DNA of 12,424 nucleotides, from contig CAZWYJ010000035.1 of NCBI GenBank assembly GCA_964638165.1, positions 1-12,424 on the forward strand, given 5' to 3'. The DNA is from 2-12-FULL-60-25 sp964638165. GTDB taxonomy: Bacteria; Patescibacteriota; Patescibacteriia; 2-12-FULL-60-25. Under the pieces are notes generated by a model. That model was given only the letters and a program-made list of their open reading frames with translations, was not told the origin of the DNA and did not search any database. Position 1 is the first letter of the stretch; every line of letters begins with the position of its first letter. Position numbers and translations under genes: made by a program. Positions 1-7,064 of this stretch are shown piece after piece.

Positions 1-3000
1 TATCGCTCAATAATGAAGAACGGTCCACGTAGCTCGTGCAGAACGGAATCCCCTCACCCTGATCCGTGGCCTCCGCGTCATTGCACAAGGCGAGATCAGA
101 ACAGATACTCTTATATTGCCCGGTCTGTTCATCGTAGACCGTCTCCCCTGTTTCGCACGCGAGCCACTGCGAACAGGAACGATCCGGCTTCACCTTGATG
201 ATGATATTCGAATCATTTATCGTCGAAGGTGCACAGGTTCCGATGACGGCGATATCCAGTTGTACATGGCATTCCGCATTTTCCGTACAATGTCTCCCTT
301 CCATCTCCGCTATCTGATCCATGATGCTCGATGAAAAACCTACGAGATTCTCGCCGTATGTACAGGCTCGACACGATGGATGATTCTCATTCGTCACGCA
401 GTCAATCGGGGCAACGGGCGTATACCCGCGCGACTGGTAATCATCGAAGGTCGCGATCGAATTGTATGCCAATGACGTATTGGAGGTATCACGGAAGAGA
501 ACACACCCCTGCCCGGGGTCTACCTTGCCATTACAACTCTCCTTATCCAAACGCTCATCATTGATCACGTAGTACGGGCGCCCCTGTGGATGCTGCACAT
601 CACTCAGATCCGAAATATCCCGAAACTCCGAGCACTCTGCCTGCTGTTCCGGACACACGCCTGTCCATCCTTCATACGTCTGATTTTCCGGATACCGATC
701 CTCTACCGATCCGTTCCACGGATTGTATCCAAGTTCGCCACCCACGGCCGTATCGCCGGAATACATAATGCCGAACGTGGATCCGCGACGAAGCATGTCC
801 TCATAGCAGGGGCATTCGGTTCCAACCTTGAACCACCCGTCATACGTCACCCCCACGTATTGCTCCGGACGCTCAAGATCGCACCCCGGAGTCGCGGCCA
901 TGGCCACTCCGCCGTCCATCACCGCCACCACGGCGCCCGTCTTGTACTCGCAGGCGTGATCAGACGGCGCGCGGAAGTACTCCGTGCCGGACTGCCCGCC
1001 TCCGGCATACGTGAATGACTCACAGAAAAGCTCGGATTCCGTACAGATCGCATCATCATACTTCGTGACATCGTCCTTGATGTACACGGTCTGGAAAGGT
1101 TCATCCGCATCCAAGGTCAATCGGTCCTGATCGAACTTCGGCAAGCCGAATGCCGTACAGCTCATCTGAGACTTCGGACACCTGGATTCGCTACTCTCAA
1201 TATAGTACTCAAAATGATCCGCGATCCGCGCAGTCACCTCCGTACGCCCAACCGAGTCGCGCTCCCAACGTTGCTCATACGAACTTTCGGAATTCTCGGT
1301 ATGAATGAAAGCAGAACACCCGATCGCCGACTCCCGGCAGAGGCGCGTAAACTGGCGCACCGCAGAAACGGTATTATTCCGATCTACGTACTCCTGACAG
1401 CCGAGCATGGCCTGTGGCTGATACACGCCTTCCGGCGTCTGATCGCAAGATGCCGGAGTATTCCATGAATCACGCACGACATACGCCACATCCGTGACCT
1501 GCGTCACGCGAATCGTATCAATGAATGACGGGGTGACAGAGAATCCGGACAAGCGAATACGCGTCATGCCGTTCGCGGATGCAAGTCCGACGAATGGTCC
1601 AACGCGGTACACGTTCCACACCGGACGAACGACAATACCATTTCCGATACTTGTAAAGACATTGCCCGTCGCGTCGCCGTAAGCGACGCTAACCGTGATC
1701 GGGGTAGGATTGGATGTCTTGCCCCAGAATTCCAACTCGTACAAAAGACCGGGCTGCGTCGGAACGTCGAATGTCACGCTCGTCTGACCTCCGCTCGCCA
1801 CGATGCGCAGAGAACGATCACCCACGAGAATGGATTCCTCCGACGTATTCAATGTCATGGCAGCGCCTCCGGGATTAACGGCATACCCGTCACCGGTAAA
1901 GTCTTCGCTGAAGGCTTCCACGCGCGCCTGCCCCCGCGTGCCCACGTACGCCCGACAGCCTGCAACGGAAAGCGCGCAAGACCGAGATTCCTTGGCAACA
2001 GCCTGGTAAACGCACTGATTCGTGTCTCCCTCAAAGACGCCGCCGGTCTTCACGCAGTCCGCGCGCGTCGAGCCCTCCTTGCGGAAAGACGCGCACGCCG
2101 TATCAGCAAGAACCGTCTGCGATTCAAAGCGATAGAAGGCATTCCCCTGCGGGTCGTAAAATTGACGACAATCCGGATCAATGGCCGTGATGTAGCTCAA
2201 GGCATTACACGATGCTGGATCTTTCAAACTTCCATCCGGACCCGTCTTCCGAATCACGTACGGCCCCTGCGGGATCGAAGCATCCGTATCGCGCTGCAGG
2301 CTCCACGTGACGAGCTGATACCCGGACGCCTCGGAACCCTCCCACGTATAGTACGTCTGCGTTGCATCGTTCGGCAGTTCGCAACTTCGAAGATAGCTGA
2401 ACCCGGACGCTTCTTCGGTTTGAAGATTCGTAAAAGATTCGCATCCGATATCCTGCGCGGAACAGGAAACGGCCGTATTCGGAATGAAGGTCGCCACGGA
2501 CTGATCCTCCGGATCATCAAGTGCTTCAATTTCCGTATTGCGGACGAGATCGAACGGCGAAGCCTGCTTGCGGAACTCGGCATACCCTACGCACTCGGAT
2601 GGACACGTGTCCGCAGCCGTAAGAACCGCCGGGATTTCCGGAGCACTCGACTGCCCGCGCGGACGATACCCTTGGCACCCGGCTTCCATCTCCCGACAAA
2701 CGCGCGCGAACTTCTGGCAGAGCGGATGATCCGTCGCCTCATCCCCGATACAGTTAAGTTCCGCCGGAGGAACCTTCATGGTCACGGATTCGAGAATCGG
2801 ATTCAATCCTTCATTAAAGTCCGTGGCCACTTCTCCCTCCTCAAGCTTCACGGCATCCGCGATCCACGGATTACCCGTGCCCTGCACGAGGAACAAACGC
2901 CCCCAAGCCGTTTCAGGAGGAGCGACGAATGAGCACTGAAAACGTTGCCAATCCGTGCCTAACGCCGAAGGGATAGCGATGCCAGCCTGTCCTGAACCGG

Positions 3001-5455
3001 AAGCCGTGCAACCAACGCTCCGATAAAAAGACGAATCGGATATACGATGTTCGTTCCCAAGCGCAAAAGGTGGAGTTAAGGGATTCTCTTCATCCGCACG
3101 GAAGAAAAACAGATTCACCCGGGCTGACGTAAGATCCCCTGCCGCGGCGCGCGCATAGAAAGACATGGCATACTGCCGACCCGGCTTTAACCGCATGACC
3201 TGATGGAGCGACAGGTCTCTCGTACCGTACCCTCGCGCACCCTCCACGAATGCGGAACCGCTTGCCAGTGACGGCTCTTGATATGCAACCGGATTCGCAT
3301 CCTCAAGGAAAGAATTCGGAGAGTATACCCACCCCGTCAGCGCACCGGTCTCCTGATCCGTTTCTTCGAATGACCCGTTCTGGATCAAGTTTAACGATGG
3401 TTGCCCGTTCACAACGCGACGGACATCCGTACACCCTTCATACTGACCATCGCATCGGCTGACCGTCTTATCAAAATATGTCTTATCCGTTCCCCCGCTA
3501 TACGTTGCGGTCCACGCATCGCTCTGTGCAGAGTCGCTCGCATCACGCGTATTCGCGTACCACATGCATCCCACATTCGATTCATTACATGAGCCATAAT
3601 CAATCGTGCTCCGAAGGTAACCAATGGGTTTCGCGCTCGTTCCGCGTGGCGTGTAGGAGCGACAGCTCACGTACTGCTCCTCGCACGACTCCGCGTCAAA
3701 TTGCCAAAACGTCTGCTCTGCCATGCAGTACCCGTATCCGCCCACGCAGTTTCCCGCGGCATCCCGCTCAAGACATGAAACGGTATCCTGACACTCCTGC
3801 AAACGCTGACTCGTTCCGGAGAGGAACGCATTGCCATACCCTTTCGTGAGACATTGCGTCGGAAATGCGGTAAGAACCCAGTTCGGATCAACGAGGTGGC
3901 AATACGGGTGTTCGCTATCGAGCGCGCCGTATTCATTACAATCGTCAAAGCGCCGGATTGCTTCTGCGAGCGTCACGCACCCCCCTGTACCGTACCGACA
4001 CTTTAACTGGTTGTCCGGAGAATCCGCCGCCATTTCCCAACCAATCGGGATAATACGAGCCAAGCGCATCTTCCGAAGGTTTCCGGCACAAAAAGCTCGC
4101 TGTGCGCAACCGGGATCAAGATTATCCTTCGTTTGCGTGGAGGGAATGAGCTGCCAATCTTCGTTGATAAATCCGGAATCAATGGCCTGACGCACGGTCA
4201 TGCGCCCATTCTTGCGGATCGCGGATTCGAATCCGCTGTCAATGGAACAGTTCCACTTCGTTCGATTACCATCCGGACACGCCAGCATCTCGCCCACGAT
4301 ATCTTGCTGCTCGGACGATGTAATATTCGGCGTAAGAATCTGGCTGTACTGAGAGGCGAAGATTTGCTCCGACCGTCCGGCCTGCGAGAGGAGCGGTGCG
4401 GCCCCGGACGTCAAAAGATCGGGGACCGTCACACCCACGGAACCGGATGAAAGGAGACCTTTCGTCAACCTTCCGAGAAGTCGCGAGACGAGGACATTGG
4501 AAAATGTGCTCGCCATCACGGTACCGATCTGCACGTACCCAATTTTGAATGCGTCGGCGAGCAGGCGCTCCGTCTTCATGCGCTGGATCGCATTCGGGTT
4601 CTCGATAAGCTGCTCCATGATATGCTCTTCCACGACCGAAGCCGGGGTTCGGATATTCCCCGTAACCAAATCCTCCACGCTTTTGAATCCACGGCCTTCG
4701 AGCCGATCCAAAATCCCGGCCTCTTTCTTCTCAGAGACGTAGTCGAAAAACGCCGTATGCAATCCGATGCCATACGCGAGATCGTTTCCTCCGACATTAA
4801 AATTACTCTTGATGTTATTCAACGCCACAACATTGTCCAATGAATCCGCGGTCGCCTCCCAGTTATTCACGACATCCGTCCAATCGCACTTCGCCTTTGG
4901 TCGCTTAATACCCTGAATCGCCAAATCCGGAATCGAAAGAGCGAACGCGAGATCAATAGCCTGAAACTGCGGAGGACGACACAAATTGATGCCGAACATG
5001 CCCTCCGTGAATTGCTCGGAAAACGTGCCGATGAATTCGCCGGCAGCATCCAATGTGATCTGCTTGGTATAATCTCCAAACTTCAATACCTCGATGAGCG
5101 GAGAGTTTCCCTTAAATCCGCTCGCCACCCACTCGGCGCTATCATAGGCCAACTGCTGTGCCGCGAGCGTAACCGCATTGAGAACGCCCATGTACAGCGG
5201 GAACATGATCTGAAAATCCACCCTCCGTTTGATTTTATCAATCTCATCAGCCAAACGCTGGTCCGTGCACCAGACTCCGACACCGCACGGAACGACAGTC
5301 GGCGTACCCGCAATTCCATCCGGAGATGACCCGTCGAGCACGACCGCTTTCGCCTGTGGGACAAAAGAAATCTCCGCGAGCGGTCCGACGAATGCCATCA
5401 CGATGATCGTGATGGCAATAACGGATTTCCAAAGGAAAGAAAAACGGGAAGACAT
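1..5455 (-). CDS. Giant cysteine-rich exported protein, C-terminus beyond left edge
   Basis: One uninterrupted minus-strand frame of 1818 codons starts at ATG 5455-5453 and leaves the window still open. Residues 1-37 look like a signal peptide: a hydrophobic core at about 11-25, then a PQAKA|VV cleavage-like site. Residues about 70-470 are helical and Cys-poor. The rest is Cys-rich, with a recurring C-x6-C-x2-[FY] motif (for example C623/C630, C920/C927, C1373/C1380, C1601/C1608). Two stretches look like jelly-roll carbohydrate-binding modules: about 689-880, opening NLIQNGSFEE and closing WIADAVKLEE, and about 1179-1322, ending in FIDTIRV. The start follows the upstream gene's stop after one codon, so translation is probably coupled; no Shine-Dalgarno is visible. 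I infer a disulfide-stabilised surface or extracellular protein, perhaps an adhesin or part of an envelope apparatus. I do not recognise the family. The frame is certain; the function is not. Confidence 0.93.
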   Translation of the reverse strand, partial: MSSRFSFLWKSVIAITIIVMAFVGPLAEISFVPQAKAVVLDGSSPDGIAGTPTVVPCGVGVWCTDQRLADEIDKIKRRVDFQIMFPLYMGVLNAVTLAAQQLAYDSAEWVASGFKGNSPLIEVLKFGDYTKQITLDAAGEFIGTFSEQFTEGMFGINLCRPPQFQAIDLAFALSIPDLAIQGIKRPKAKCDWTDVVNNWEATADSLDNVVALNNIKSNFNVGGNDLAYGIGLHTAFFDYVSEKKEAGILDRLEGRGFKSVEDLVTGNIRTPASVVEEHIMEQLIENPNAIQRMKTERLLADAFKIGYVQIGTVMASTFSNVLVSRLLGRLTKGLLSSGSVGVTVPDLLTSGAAPLLSQAGRSEQIFASQYSQILTPNITSSEQQDIVGEMLACPDGNRTKWNCSIDSGFESAIRKNGRMTVRQAIDSGFINEDWQLIPSTQTKDNLDPGCAQRAFCAGNLRKMRLARIIPIGWEMAADSPDNQLKCRYGTGGCVTLAEAIRRFDDCNEYGALDSEHPYCHLVDPNWVLTAFPTQCLTKGYGNAFLSGTSQRLQECQDTVSCLERDAAGNCVGGYGYCMAEQTFWQFDAESCEEQYVSCRSYTPRGTSAKPIGYLRSTIDYGSCNESNVGCMWYANTRDASDSAQSDAWTATYSGGTDKTYFDKTVSRCDGQYEGCTDVRRVVNGQPSLNLIQNGSFEETDQETGALTGWVYSPNSFLEDANPVAYQEPSLASGSAFVEGARGYGTRDLSLHQVMRLKPGRQYAMSFYARAAAGDLTSARVNLFFFRADEENPLTPPFALGNEHRISDSSFYRSVGCTASGSGQAGIAIPSALGTDWQRFQCSFVAPPETAWGRLFLVQGTGNPWIADAVKLEEGEVATDFNEGLNPILESVTMKVPPAELNCIGDEATDHPLCQKFARVCREMEAGCQGYRPRGQSSAPEIPAVLTAADTCPSECVGYAEFRKQASPFDLVRNTEIEALDDPEDQSVATFIPNTAVSCSAQDIGCESFTNLQTEEASGFSYLRSCELPNDATQTYYTWEGSEASGYQLVTWSLQRDTDASIPQGPYVIRKTGPDGSLKDPASCNALSYITAIDPDCRQFYDPQGNAFYRFESQTVLADTACASFRKEGSTRADCVKTGGVFEGDTNQCVYQAVAKESRSCALSVAGCRAYVGTRGQARVEAFSEDFTGDGYAVNPGGAAMTLNTSEESILVGDRSLRIVASGGQTSVTFDVPTQPGLLYELEFWGKTSNPTPITVSVAYGDATGNVFTSIGNGIVVRPVWNVYRVGPFVGLASANGMTRIRLSGFSVTPSFIDTIRVTQVTDVAYVVRDSWNTPASCDQTPEGVYQPQAMLGCQEYVDRNNTVSAVRQFTRLCRESAIGCSAFIHTENSESSYEQRWERDSVGRTEVTARIADHFEYYIESSESRCPKSQMSCTAFGLPKFDQDRLTLDADEPFQTVYIKDDVTKYDDAICTESELFCESFTYAGGGQSGTEYFRAPSDHACEYKTGAVVAVMDGGVAMAATPGCDLERPEQYVGVTYDGWFKVGTECPCYEDMLRRGSTFGIMYSGDTAVGGELGYNPWNGSVEDRYPENQTYEGWTGVCPEQQAECSEFRDISDLSDVQHPQGRPYYVINDERLDKESCNGKVDPGQGCVLFRDTSNTSLAYNSIATFDDYQSRGYTPVAPIDCVTNENHPSCRACTYGENLVGFSSSIMDQIAEMEGRHCTENAECHVQLDIAVIGTCAPSTINDSNIIIKVKPDRSCSQWLACETGETVYDEQTGQYKSICSDLALCNDAEATDQGEGIPFCTSYVDRSSLLSD

Positions 5456-5458
5456 ACA

Positions 5459-6085
5459 CTAAGGAGTGATGGAGATAACAGAAGAAGTCGGCGCAGAATC
5501 GAGCATCGAAATATCATCCTCAGATGTCTCGCCCTCCGCAAACAGAGCCTGTGACGAATCGTATGCATCCAATAAATCCTGATCCGAATATCCGGCAAGA
5601 TCGGTTTCTGAAACACCTTGAGACCGGAGGAATAGACGGATGGAAGCGGGGTTCCGATCCGGAACGATTGCCGGATCTTGGCCAATCACGCCACCTTCCA
5701 TTCCAGAGGCGTCACCGCCGGACTGTCCCGCCGAAATGGCCTGCACGCACACTTGGCCTTTCGGGCAATTCGGATCCGTCTGATTTGCAATCTCGATATT
5801 ATCCGGATCTCCGTCCGAATCCGTATCCGCGAGGTACGCCGATGTCTGGTAAAGGTTTGCCTCATCCCAATCCGAGAGCCCGTCTCCGTCCGTGTCCTTC
5901 CGTTTTGCCTCTTCGGCTTTCTCCTCATCCGTCTGGCCAAAAATCTTATCAAGCTCAAACAGTTGTTCAATCGGTGCCGTAAAAGGCATGATAATGGACC
6001 GGCGAATCTGTACAGCCGCGAGTGTTATGGCGATCGGCGCGCATAAGAGAAGAACGCACGCAAAAACTTTTTGTTCGCGCTTCAT
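5459..6085 (-). CDS. Membrane-anchored thrombospondin type 3-like Ca-binding protein
   Basis: A 208-aa protein. I chose the ATG at 6085-6083 (MKREQKVF) because a hydrophobic segment at residues 7-25 follows at once, and because the longer in-frame version would run through the promoter at 6150-6158 and adds an Arg-rich, non-protein-like extension. Residues 64-75 (DTDGDGLSDWDE) and 87-98 (DTDSDGDPDNIE) are typical Asp-rich TSP3/dockerin-like calcium-binding loops. A CPKGQVC pair follows at 107-113, then a low-complexity acidic and Ser-rich tail. It is probably held in the membrane with its Ca-binding part outside. It ends in TAG (5461-5459), three bases before the ATG of the giant exported protein and in the same frame, so the two form an operon and probably act together at the surface. 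Its exact role is unknown. Confidence 0.88.
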   Translation of the reverse strand: MKREQKVFACVLLLCAPIAITLAAVQIRRSIIMPFTAPIEQLFELDKIFGQTDEEKAEEAKRKDTDGDGLSDWDEANLYQTSAYLADTDSDGDPDNIEIANQTDPNCPKGQVCVQAISAGQSGGDASGMEGGVIGQDPAIVPDRNPASIRLFLRSQGVSETDLAGYSDQDLLDAYDSSQALFAEGETSEDDISMLDSAPTSSVISITP

Positions 6086-6149
6086 TGATCGCCACCAAAC
6101 ATGCAGACGGGTAAACAGATGGATATCTCCGCATGGAGCGGATACGAAA

Positions 6150-6158
6150 AGTATAGCA
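6150..6158 (-). promoter_or_regulatory. Extended -10 promoter for the surface-protein operon
   Basis: On the minus strand the bases read TGCTATACT, which is TGn plus a -10 hexamer matching TATAAT at 5 of 6 positions. No good -35 lies 16-18 bases upstream, as is common for extended -10 promoters. A start near 6143 would leave a leader of about 58 nt before the ATG at 6085. Confidence 0.55.
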
Positions 6159-6198
6159 TATGAGGGGCGCGGGCCGTAGGGCGCGGGGCGCAAAATTT

Positions 6199-6226
6199 CC
6201 CGCGATCCGTGCCCCGCGATCCGTGC
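6199..6226. repeat. 14-bp tandem duplication
   Basis: Two exact adjacent copies of CCCGCGATCCGTGC (6199-6212 and 6213-6226) lie in the GC-rich spacer between the divergent operons. Probably a slippage product. No function is evident. Confidence 0.8.
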
Positions 6227-6270
6227 CCTAACGTCCACAGTCAATCGATCTGCCGAAGACCCACAAACTC

Positions 6271-6320
6271 GACTTCCGACTGAGCCTGCCCTGAGGCTTT
6301 TGCGAAGGGACTTCCGACTG
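6271..6320. repeat. Palindromic element bracketed by 12-bp direct repeats
   Basis: GACTTCCGACTG occurs at 6271-6282 and again at 6309-6320. It encloses 26 bases with small inverted repeats (AGCCT/AGGCT and CCCT/AGGG). The 13-base core GAGGCTTTTGCGA (6293-6305) recurs at 9084-9096 in another hairpin, so this is a dispersed repeat. The arrangement resembles a short palindromic element inserted with a target duplication, directly abutting the hsp20 -10 box. Confidence 0.6.
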
Positions 6321-6326
6321 TATACT
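6300..6326 (+). promoter_or_regulatory. Putative hsp20 promoter giving a leaderless mRNA
   Basis: TATACT at 6321-6326 is a 5 of 6 match to the -10 consensus. TTGCGA at 6300-6305 is a partial -35 with a short 15-base spacer. The -10 ends eight bases before the hsp20 ATG at 6335, so transcription should begin at about 6333-6335, essentially at the start codon. The -10 is fairly convincing; the -35 is weak. Confidence 0.5.
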
Positions 6327-6334
6327 ATCCCCGT

Positions 6335-6712
6335 ATGACCACATCTCACTCCCCCATTCAAGAATGGAGCTCCTCCATGGAAGAAGGCCAGTTGAGCGTT
6401 GACGTATTCCGTGATAAACAGGATCTCGTCGTGCGATCAACGGTAGCCGGCGCAAAACCGGAAGACATTGATATTTCCATTCACGGAGACCTCATGACGA
6501 TCCGAGGCAAACGAGAGGGGCAAAAAACCGCCAGCGAAGACGATTGGTTCTACAGGGAATGCTACTGGGGTGCTTTCAGTCGAAGTATCGTGCTCCCGTA
6601 CGATGTCAAGGCCGACAAGGCGGAGGCGTCAATGACCAACGGCGTGCTCGAAATCCGCATTCCGATCCGCGATGCCGGAGAACGTAATATCCCGATCCGC
6701 ATTAAAGAATAG
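6335..6712 (+). CDS. hsp20: Small heat-shock protein, Hsp20/alpha-crystallin family
   Basis: A 125-aa protein of normal length for bacterial small heat-shock proteins, which hold unfolding proteins as ATP-independent cytoplasmic chaperones. The alpha-crystallin domain spans about 19-110: LSVDVFRDKQDLVVRSTVAG, then a strand reading MTIRGKR, then the family signature A-x3-N-G-V-L (ASMTNGVL, 98-105) followed by EIRIP. The tail has an I-P-I motif (119-121), the IxI element that docks subunits in oligomers. W71, F72, W78 and F81 fit the region before the RSIVLPYDV strand. The ATG at 6335 is the only sensible start and lacks a Shine-Dalgarno, consistent with a leaderless transcript. The TAG stop is followed at once by a second in-frame TAG contributed by a palindromic repeat. 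A 75-aa gene follows after 50 bases. Confidence 0.95.
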   Translation: MTTSHSPIQEWSSSMEEGQLSVDVFRDKQDLVVRSTVAGAKPEDIDISIHGDLMTIRGKREGQKTASEDDWFYRECYWGAFSRSIVLPYDVKADKAEASMTNGVLEIRIPIRDAGERNIPIRIKE

Positions 6713-6739
6713 TAGGGGCGGTTCGCGAACCGCCCCTAC
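6712..6739. repeat. Perfect 28-bp palindrome (GTAGGGGCG type)
   Basis: The sequence from GTAGGGGCGG to CCGCCCCTAC is fully self-complementary and centred on TCGCGA. It overlaps the last base of the hsp20 stop codon. No T-run follows on either side, so it is not a standard intrinsic terminator. A related palindrome with the same GTAGGGGCG/CGCCCCTAC end lies at 9606-9641. Likely a dispersed REP-like intergenic repeat. Confidence 0.85.
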
Positions 6740-6762
6740 GATCCACGCCCAACGCCCTTACC

Positions 6763-6990
6763 ATGACTCCTCTTTCCGCGACTGTCACCGCCATCGACCA
6801 GAATACCGTCACACTCCAATGCGCTGACGGCCAGATTCTGAAGCTACCGATCGAAGCTCTCGCGGGGAAGCCCGTGACGGGCACAGATATTGACATCATC
6901 GCCGCACCAAGGCGGGCGACCGATGCCGCCACGCGAGAACTCTCACGACATATCATCAATGAACTCTTGGGAAGAAAAGACGGGATTTAG
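6763..6990 (+). CDS. Hypothetical small beta-rich protein (75 aa)
   Basis: ATG 6763 to TAG 6990. Residues 4-47 (ATVTAIDQNTVTLQCADGQILKLPIEALAG, ending DIDII) look like alternating short beta strands of a small barrel. Residues 52-70 form a likely helix (ATDAATRELSRHIINELLG). There is no signal peptide or membrane segment, so it is probably cytoplasmic. It shares direction with hsp20 upstream and the VanW gene downstream and could be read through from the hsp20 promoter. No Shine-Dalgarno precedes it. The pattern is loosely like small DUF3006-type proteins, but I cannot assign a family. The amino-acid pattern and complete frame make a real gene likely. Confidence 0.72.
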   Translation: MTPLSATVTAIDQNTVTLQCADGQILKLPIEALAGKPVTGTDIDIIAAPRRATDAATRELSRHIINELLGRKDGI

Positions 6991-6992
6991 TA

Positions 6993-7042
6993 TTTGGCAT
7001 TTGGGTTTTGGTATACAGATCTACAAAACCCCAAGTGCCAAA
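6993..7042. repeat. Imperfect inverted repeat around the VanW-gene promoter
   Basis: The left arm at 6993-7010 (TTTGGCATTTGGGTTTTG) pairs with the right arm at 7024-7042, apart from one T/C difference and one extra base. A 13-base loop (7011-7023) separates them. No T-run follows. A further partial copy of the C/A-rich arm is at 7040-7053. It looks like a mobile palindromic repeat, or possibly a regulatory hairpin, since the VanW-gene -10 lies at its centre. Confidence 0.7.
7009..7017 (+). promoter_or_regulatory. Extended -10 promoter for the VanW-family gene
   Basis: TGGTATACA is TGn followed by TATACA, a reasonable -10. No -35 at standard spacing is convincing (TTGGCA at 6994-6999 is only 12 bases away). 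A start near 7024 would give a leader of about 41 nt to the ATG at 7065. The site sits inside an inverted repeat. Confidence 0.42.
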
Positions 7043-7064
7043 CCCCAAAACCCTGCGCCCCCCT

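Noticed and set aside
2162..2932. 256-aa plus-strand open frame opposite the giant protein
   Set aside because: Arg-rich translation with no domain pattern, antisense to the continuous Cys-rich coding frame.
6086..6361. N-terminal extension of the TSP3-like protein by 92 residues
   Set aside because: The extension is Arg/Ser-rich, crosses the extended -10 promoter and GC repeats, and overlaps the hsp20 start; the ATG at 6085 is followed by a clean hydrophobic anchor.
7008..7064. TTG start giving a 655-aa VanW-family protein
   Set aside because: The extra 19 residues are translated from the inverted repeat and promoter; the ATG at 7065 starts a Lys-rich stub and membrane anchor.
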